Source of the DNA: an uncultured Shimia sp.
GTDB lineage: Bacteria > Pseudomonadota > Alphaproteobacteria > Rhodobacterales > Rhodobacteraceae
Assembly: GCF_947493595.1 (NCBI RefSeq)
Contig: NZ_CANLRL010000006.1
Location: 172,740 to 236,739, forward strand
Direction: 5' to 3'
Length of the DNA stretch: 64,000 bases
A model generated the notes under the pieces. The model worked only from the letters and a program-made list of their open reading frames with translations, did not search any database and was not told the DNA's origin. How positions within the stretch are numbered: position 1 is the stretch's first letter; each line of letters starts with the position of its first letter. The position numbers and the translations under genes were made by a program. Positions 59,612 to 64,000 of the stretch are shown in pieces.

Positions 59612-60676
59612 ATGGATAGCTTGCCCGAGATTTACGCCGCCCGCGTGGCTGACGGAACCCTGCACGCCGACGACGCCCAAGTCGCGGTGCTGCCGGAATT
59701 GGAACGGATCCGCGCTGAGGTGTCCAAACCCGTCCCAAAAAAATGGTTCCGCAAATCCACGCCGGAGCCAGTGCGTGGCCTCTACCTTTGGGGCGGTGTT
59801 GGTCGCGGCAAATCCATGTTGATGGACCTGTTTGTCGACAGTCTCTCCGTGCCCGTGCGCCGCGTACACTTCCACGCTTTCATGCAGGAAATCCACGAGG
59901 CCATGCACAAGGCCCGTGCTGACGGCATTGAAGACACTGTGCAACCCGTCGCCAAGGCTGTGGCCGACAGCGTGCGTGTGCTGGCCTTTGACGAGATGCA
60001 GATCACCGACATCACCGACGCAATGATTGTGGGGCGTCTGTTTGAACAGCTGTTTGAGGCCGGTGTGGTGATTGTCACCACCTCCAACCGTGTGCCGGAT
60101 GATCTTTATAAAAACGGCCTCAACCGCCAACTTTTCCTGCCCTTCATCGCCCTAATCAAAGAAAAGATGCGCAGCTGGGAGCTGGTCAGCCCAACCGACT
60201 ACCGTCAAAATCGCCTTGCGGGAAATCAGGTCTATTTTGTGCAAGCAGGCTCCGAAGCCCGCGCCCAAATCCGCGCCATCTGGGATGATCTCACCGGTGG
60301 CGCAGCCGAGCCGCTTGTGCTCACCGTAAAGGGGCGCGAAGTCACCCTGCCCGCCTACCGCAACGGCATTGGCCGGGCGAGCTTCTTTGATCTCTGCGGC
60401 AAGATGCTTGGCCCAGGCGACTACCTCACCATCGCCAACGCGGTTAAGGTGCTGATCCTCGAAGACATTCCCACGCTGAGCCGCAACAACTTCAACGAGG
60501 CCAAACGCTTCGTGACCCTGATCGACGCGCTTTATGAGGCCAAAGTCCGCCTGATCTGCTCCGCCGCCGCCGAGCCGGAAATGCTTTATCTTGAAGGCGA
60601 AGGCATCTTTGAGTTTGAGCGCACCGCCTCCCGCCTGCGTGAAATGCAGGACGCCGATTGGGGCCAAGACGACTAG
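59612..60676 (+). CDS. zapE: ZapE/AFG1-family ATPase
   Basis: ZapE is a cell-division ATPase that acts on FtsZ rings; mitochondrial AFG1 relatives handle respiratory subunits. The 354-residue protein has Walker A LWGGVGRGKSMLMDLF near residue 62, VHFHAFMQEIHE, Walker B VLAFDEMQITDITDAMIVGRLFE near 127 and VTTSNRVPDDLYKNGLNRQLFLPFI. The C-terminal FNEAKRFVTLIDALYEAKVRLICSA is also typical. AAGGGA precedes the ATG. It converges with the tRNA-Trp gene. Confidence 0.95.
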   Translation: MDSLPEIYAARVADGTLHADDAQVAVLPELERIRAEVSKPVPKKWFRKSTPEPVRGLYLWGGVGRGKSMLMDLFVDSLSVPVRRVHFHAFMQEIHEAMHKARADGIEDTVQPVAKAVADSVRVLAFDEMQITDITDAMIVGRLFEQLFEAGVVIVTTSNRVPDDLYKNGLNRQLFLPFIALIKEKMRSWELVSPTDYRQNRLAGNQVYFVQAGSEARAQIRAIWDDLTGGAAEPLVLTVKGREVTLPAYRNGIGRASFFDLCGKMLGPGDYLTIANAVKVLILEDIPTLSRNNFNEAKRFVTLIDALYEAKVRLICSAAAEPEMLYLEGEGIFEFERTASRLREMQDADWGQDD

Positions 60677-60703
60677 TCTTTCCGTCAAACCAACCCGCAA
60701 CAC

Positions 60704-60725
60704 AAAAAGCCCCCGAAGGGGCTTT
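60704..60725 (-). terminator. intrinsic terminator of the tRNA-Trp gene
   Basis: On the minus strand, AAAGCCCC and GGGGCTTT form an 8-bp stem with a 4-base loop followed by a T-run, 25 bases after the tRNA end. It also lies 27 bases after zapE, which it may serve weakly. Confidence 0.8.
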
Positions 60726-60750
60726 GAGACGTGTCCAAATCTTTGGAAAA

Positions 60751-60826
60751 TGGCAGGGGCACCAGGGCTCGAACCCGGGACCTACGGTTTTGGAGACCGT
60801 CGCTCTACCAACTGAGCTATACCCCT
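60751..60826 (-). tRNA. tRNA-Trp (anticodon CCA)
   Basis: The minus strand folds as a 76-base tRNA with encoded CCA. The acceptor stem AGGGGTA pairs with TGCCCCT (one T-G pair), the discriminator is G73, the D-loop contains AGTTGGTA, the anticodon loop is CTCCAAA with anticodon CCA, and the T-loop is TTCGAGC. The CCA anticodon reads UGG. It is followed by an intrinsic terminator. Confidence 0.97.
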
Positions 60827-60952
60827 AACGTGGGGTGTTTCGTAAGGCACCCTCGCGCCGGTGGCAAGAGGGAAAACGCGCAAAAATCGCAAGACTGGTC
60901 AGCTTTGAACTGCGCCTGTATGAGAGGTGCGCACTCAAGAGGTTTTGACCCC

Positions 60953-61684
60953 ATGTCACTGAAGCAATCGCTCAACCGTTTGCGCAAAAATATCGCCGAT
61001 AGCCCGCGTGTGAACCGCGCTGTCGAAGGCATGTTTGCCACCTATGTGCGATTCGCCTTTAAAACCTCTCGATTTGAGCGCACCGGCTGTGAAGAACTCG
61101 ACGCCTGCCTGGCGCGCGGTGAGGCCGTGATCACCACGGTCTGGCACCAACGGCTGATTCTCGGCCCCTATATGGTCAACGCGCCCAAAGGCACCCGCGT
61201 TGTCTCCCTGACCTCCGCCGCCCGCGCTGGACGGCTCGCCGGCCAAATCCTTGTGCGTCTAGGCTGGGAGACCATCCCGATGTCGAGCCACCAGCGCCAC
61301 GTGACGCTCTCGCGGGAGGTGCTGAAACGTTATCGCGAAGGCTGCTCTCTCGGCGTGGTGCCAGACGGCCCCCGTGGCCCGGCCCGTGTGGCCTCCACCG
61401 TGCCGCTGATTTGGGCGCGCTCCACCGGCGCCCGTGTGTTCACGCTGGCCTTTGCCCAAAAACGCGTGCTGCGGCTGCCGACCTGGGACAAGCAAATGCT
61501 GCCCCTGCCGTTTTCGCGCGGGATCATCACCTGTCAGGAATGGACCGACGCGGTCCCACGCAAGCCCACCGACGCAGAAACCGAAGCCCTGCGTCTCAGC
61601 CTGCAACGGTCGCTCGACGAAATCACCGATGCCGCCGACGCCGCCCTGGGCAAACCCAGCGAAAACCCCAACCTGTCGAGCTAA
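60953..61684 (+). CDS. lysophospholipid acyltransferase-like protein (DUF374)
   Basis: The 243-residue protein matches DUF374/LPLAT-like acyltransferases: VWHQRLILGPYM near residue 63, VVSLTSAARAGRLAGQILVRLGWETI and GVVPDGPRGPARVAS near 132, which includes the PDGPRGP motif. The HQ/HxR pair replaces the more usual HxxxxD motif. Such proteins are thought to acylate lipid A or phospholipid precursors at the inner membrane. The ATG chosen has AAGAGG upstream; the longer frame would read through the tRNA. Confidence 0.88.
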   Translation: MSLKQSLNRLRKNIADSPRVNRAVEGMFATYVRFAFKTSRFERTGCEELDACLARGEAVITTVWHQRLILGPYMVNAPKGTRVVSLTSAARAGRLAGQILVRLGWETIPMSSHQRHVTLSREVLKRYREGCSLGVVPDGPRGPARVASTVPLIWARSTGARVFTLAFAQKRVLRLPTWDKQMLPLPFSRGIITCQEWTDAVPRKPTDAETEALRLSLQRSLDEITDAADAALGKPSENPNLSS

Positions 61685-61689
61685 CCGGC

Positions 61690-62790
61690 TTACGACGCCT
61701 GCACGACACGGCGGTCAAACCGCTGCATCACCGGCAATATCCATGCACGGAAGGTCTTCACTGGTCGCTCAAAATAGCGCGCAAACAGCAGCCCCACCGC
61801 GATCGATCCGCTCAGCAGCAGCGCGTCCCGCCCCAACATCTCCGGCAACAGCGCATCCAACAAATGCAGCGCCGGATAATGCGTCACGTAGATCGAGAAG
61901 GTCGCCCCCGCCATCCAACGGATTGCCCGTGTACCCCATAGCTTTTGCGGGTTCAGGATCGCCACCCCGCCCACATGCATCACCGTGCAAAGTCCAATCA
62001 CAAAGTTCCAGATGAACTCATCAGAAAACGCCAGCACCATCCGCGCATCCGCCACGCCAAGCTGCGCTGCGGTCAGGCCTGCCAAGGTCTCCGGCATGCC
62101 AGCCAATTGCCCAGCCAGATAGAGCACTGGCCCGCCAAGTGCCAAGGCCGAGCCCATGGCCCGCGTATACCCGCCAGCCCGCTCCGCCTTAAGCCACTGC
62201 CACAAGGCCACACCCAACAACCAGGCTGGCATCAACAGAAGAACATTTAACCCTGCCAGCCACGCCAGTGCCACCAGCCCCAACACCCGCGCCGCGCCTT
62301 TTGCAAACAGCGCCACGCCAAACAGCGCATAGTATGCCGCCTCATAGCTCAGCGACCACAGCGGCCCGTTGGTGCCCAGACGCACGCGGTCAAACGCGGC
62401 CCATTCATTGGTAAATGTCACGCCGCGCAGCAGGAACTCCCCCACCGGCAGCGCCTGATAAAATCCGTTGGGGTAGGCGCTCGCGTCAATCCGCGTGCCA
62501 AGCGCGTCAAACACCAGTGTCAGCACCAGCGCAGGCACCATCACGGTCAACAACCGCGTCACACGGTTAAAGGCAAACCGCCCGGCAGAGCCATCCCGAT
62601 CAGCGGCAAAGGCAATCACACAGCCGGACATGACAAAGAACACAATCACAGCATCGCTGCCCACGTTCCAGTCGCGCAGGAACGCGTAGTCCGTGCCGGT
62701 GAACCGAGGGTAGGCCAAATGGGAAAGGACCACGACAATCGTGGCCACCACCCGCAAGACATCCAACCAAATGGAGACGCCTTTTGTCAT
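61690..62790 (-). CDS. acyltransferase family membrane protein (OafA/YrhL type)
   Basis: The 366-residue protein has about ten membrane segments and the acyltransferase-3 pattern: GVSIWLDVLRVVATIVVVLSHLAYPRF with the conserved Arg and His at the N terminus, VIVFFVMSGCVIAF, and GPLWSLSYEAAYYALFGVALF. Family members transfer acetyl or other acyl groups to sugars. It starts one base after the desaturase stop (TAA-g-ATG) with TGAGGGG upstream, so it is translated with that gene. Confidence 0.9.
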   Translation of the reverse strand: MTKGVSIWLDVLRVVATIVVVLSHLAYPRFTGTDYAFLRDWNVGSDAVIVFFVMSGCVIAFAADRDGSAGRFAFNRVTRLLTVMVPALVLTLVFDALGTRIDASAYPNGFYQALPVGEFLLRGVTFTNEWAAFDRVRLGTNGPLWSLSYEAAYYALFGVALFAKGAARVLGLVALAWLAGLNVLLLMPAWLLGVALWQWLKAERAGGYTRAMGSALALGGPVLYLAGQLAGMPETLAGLTAAQLGVADARMVLAFSDEFIWNFVIGLCTVMHVGGVAILNPQKLWGTRAIRWMAGATFSIYVTHYPALHLLDALLPEMLGRDALLLSGSIAVGLLFARYFERPVKTFRAWILPVMQRFDRRVVQAS

Positions 62791-62791
62791 C

Positions 62792-63793
62792 TTAGTGCCC
62801 CTCAGCTGGTGCAACGCCATCCTTGGACTTGCGCTTGACCATCTCGATGCCGGTGGCCTCCTCAAGGCTTTCCACAAACGGCTTGATCAGGGCGTCTTTC
62901 AAAGTGGCATGGGGCTGTTCAATCAACTCGCCTTTGCCATCGGCCACACCAAACTGCAGTTTTTCGTAGCCTTTCGGCACATAGAGCGTGCCAAACATCC
63001 AATCCCAGATCGCAAACACTTCGCCGTAGTTCTTGTTGAAATGCTTCTTGGCGCTGGAGTGGTGCACATGGTGCTGTGCCGGGGAGATAAAGATATGCTC
63101 CAATACCGGCCCGTAGCTCAGCCACACATGGCTGTGGCGCAGGTTGGCACCCAGCAGATTGAAGAGGAAGTAGCCCGCGTTTGCCCCACCAATGGTGACC
63201 AGATCAATCTGGCCAATCAGCAGGAACAGCACCAGAGCCTGCACCGTACCCAGCACCACGCTGTAGATCAGGTTGCGAATGAGCAGGAAAATCGGGTGGT
63301 TACGGTTGGCGGTCAGCGGCGTCATCACCTCAGCGGAATGATGCAACGCGTGGAACGGCCACAGAATCTTGCTTTCGTGGTGGATGTAATGCGCCCAGTA
63401 TTTACAGAAATCCATCGCCAGGATCATGATCAACGTCGCCAGCGCGCTGCGGCCCCAGGTCACGTCCAATGGCTGGAACGGCGTGCCTTGCCATCCGATG
63501 AAGTTGGACAACATCACTTTTGCCACAATGGGGGTGAACAACACCGCGCCAAAGATGCCGGCCACGCCGAGCAGCAGGTTGATGGCAAAAATCTGAATGT
63601 CGATGATGTTGGACTTGTGGGTGTACACTTCGCGCGGAAACAAGAACTTCGCAAAACTGGTAGGGCGTCCACGATAAAGCCAAATACCAAAAACCATCAC
63701 AATTGTGGTGCAGAGATAAAACACCGCCAAACGCGATTCCCAGCCCCAAAACATATACTTAAGTGCGGCCCAAACCTCGTAAACCCAACCCAT
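62792..63793 (-). CDS. sterol desaturase/fatty acid hydroxylase family protein
   Basis: The 333-residue inner-membrane protein has the di-iron histidine clusters of the family: KYWAHYIHHES near residue 125, WPFHALHHSAEV near 140 and SPAQHHVHHSSAKKHFNKNYG near 235. Several hydrophobic segments lie between them. Bacterial members hydroxylate or desaturate lipids, carotenoids or hopanoid-like compounds; the substrate is open. The second of two close ATGs is used because GGGAG lies seven bases before it. The downstream acyltransferase gene follows after one base, which suggests a joint role in lipid or sugar decoration. Confidence 0.9.
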   Translation of the reverse strand: MGWVYEVWAALKYMFWGWESRLAVFYLCTTIVMVFGIWLYRGRPTSFAKFLFPREVYTHKSNIIDIQIFAINLLLGVAGIFGAVLFTPIVAKVMLSNFIGWQGTPFQPLDVTWGRSALATLIMILAMDFCKYWAHYIHHESKILWPFHALHHSAEVMTPLTANRNHPIFLLIRNLIYSVVLGTVQALVLFLLIGQIDLVTIGGANAGYFLFNLLGANLRHSHVWLSYGPVLEHIFISPAQHHVHHSSAKKHFNKNYGEVFAIWDWMFGTLYVPKGYEKLQFGVADGKGELIEQPHATLKDALIKPFVESLEEATGIEMVKRKSKDGVAPAEGH

Positions 63794-63928
63794 TTCCATG
63801 CTCCCTTTCGCAGTCTGCGCATGATTGCCCCCCGGCATGGCGCCAATCTGATGGGCAAATGCGGGGAAAACATGGCGGAAAAAGGGAATGTGGCGGATTT
63901 CAGAACAATCGTTTCCAAACCAAAAGCA

Positions 63929-63955
63929 AAAAGGCCGCCCAATGGGCGGCCTTTT
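63929..63955 (-). terminator. strong hairpin terminator near the right edge
   Basis: AAAAGGCCGCCC and GGGCGGCCTTTT form a perfect 12-bp stem around AAT. On the minus strand it is followed by TTTTTGCTTTT, so it probably ends a gene entering from the right. The upstream 135 bases before the desaturase hold no other feature. Confidence 0.85.
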
Positions 63956-63971
63956 CGTAGTCTGTCGTCTG

Positions 63972-63990
63972 AATTACGCTAGGCGTAATT
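63972..63990. repeat. perfect inverted repeat at the right edge
   Basis: AATTACGC-TAG-GCGTAATT is a perfect 8-bp palindrome with a 3-bp centre, lying between the terminator and the probable stop codon of the edge gene. Confidence 0.5.
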
Positions 63991-64000
63991 ACTCAACGAT
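63989..64000 (-). CDS. probable 3' end of a gene entering from the right
   Basis: On the minus strand the last codons would read ATC GTT GAG TAA (Ile-Val-Glu-stop), with a strong minus-strand terminator 34 bases further on. Too little is in the window to name a product. Confidence 0.3.
   Translation of the reverse strand: MVE

Noticed and set aside
60731..60952. N-terminal extension of the DUF374 acyltransferase
   Set aside because: It would translate through the opposite strand of tRNA-Trp; the start at 60953 has a ribosome site.
62741..63982. 413-codon plus-strand open frame opposite the desaturase
   Set aside because: Antisense shadow; the minus strand encodes complete histidine-box motifs.
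1..64000. Search for CRISPR arrays, rRNA genes, insertion sequences, phage or integrase genes
   Set aside because: No regularly spaced repeats, transposase or integrase motifs, or rRNA segments were seen.

Overview
The window looks like a chromosomal segment of a marine member of the Rhodobacteraceae (Roseobacter group, Alphaproteobacteria). The basis is its GC-rich codon use, the protein families present (DUF2794, DUF2783, MipZ, an XrtE/VPEID-CTERM pair, MbfA, branched-chain-type ABC importers), a GTTC-N7-GTTC alphaproteobacterial LexA box and an Irr-type iron box. No rRNA, CRISPR array, insertion sequence, prophage or plasmid module was seen. One tRNA (Trp, CCA) is present.

Layout. (1) 1-4022: end of rimM, then trmD, then a ~2.5 kb block (YegP-like protein, GH25 lysozyme lipoprotein, small membrane protein, MarR regulator) that separates trmD from rplS and rpmE. 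(2) 4.2-12.7 kb: an acidic unknown protein, a TTC38-like repeat protein, an MFS carrier, a TetR/SRPBCC pair with a palindromic operator, a Cys/Met-type PLP enzyme and an RluE-like pseudouridine synthase. (3) 12.8-15.5 kb: mipZ, closely followed by a fused exosortase E/CPBP protease and, converging on it, a tiny Trp-rich VPEID-CTERM substrate. (4) 15.7-31.2 kb: a homogentisate catabolic island. It has a MarR regulator, hmgA, fahA, maiA, a flavin hydroxylase plus DUF2783 partner resembling the two-component 3-hydroxyphenylacetate 6-hydroxylase, an HpaR-like regulator, a complete five-gene ABC importer and an MFS carrier. Two metallohydrolases inside it lack canonical active-site residues. (5) 31.3-41.4 kb: asd, a MuiA-like protein, an overlapping M17 peptidase / NlpC-P60 / ureohydrolase trio, GNAT, DUF2794, a candidate small RNA and an SOS-controlled imuB. 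(6) 41.5-52.5 kb: cytochrome c', an I78 inhibitor, frmA and fghA (glutathione-dependent formaldehyde oxidation), a NYN-LOTUS protein next to an ATPase, a MerR regulator whose perfect operator faces a transglutaminase-like gene, and mbfA under an Irr-like palindrome. (7) 52.5-64 kb: a Sel1-type secreted protein, an ArsR/AHSA1 pair, a DMT carrier, HAD hydrolase, ornithine cyclodeaminase-like enzyme, MFS, zapE, tRNA-Trp, two acyltransferases, a sterol-desaturase-type hydroxylase and a terminator that probably serves a gene entering from the right edge.

Functional reading. The main coherent system is aromatic acid uptake and breakdown through homogentisate to fumarate and acetoacetate. The most unusual one is the XrtE/VPEID-CTERM pair, whose only visible substrate would release a peptide of about 30 residues carrying six tryptophans. 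Regulatory DNA is unusually legible: LexA, Irr, MerR, TetR, MarR and ArsR-type palindromes sit where they should. Two families of dispersed intergenic repeats (three copies and two copies) are also present. All function calls rest on motif recognition from the sequence alone; no database search was run.
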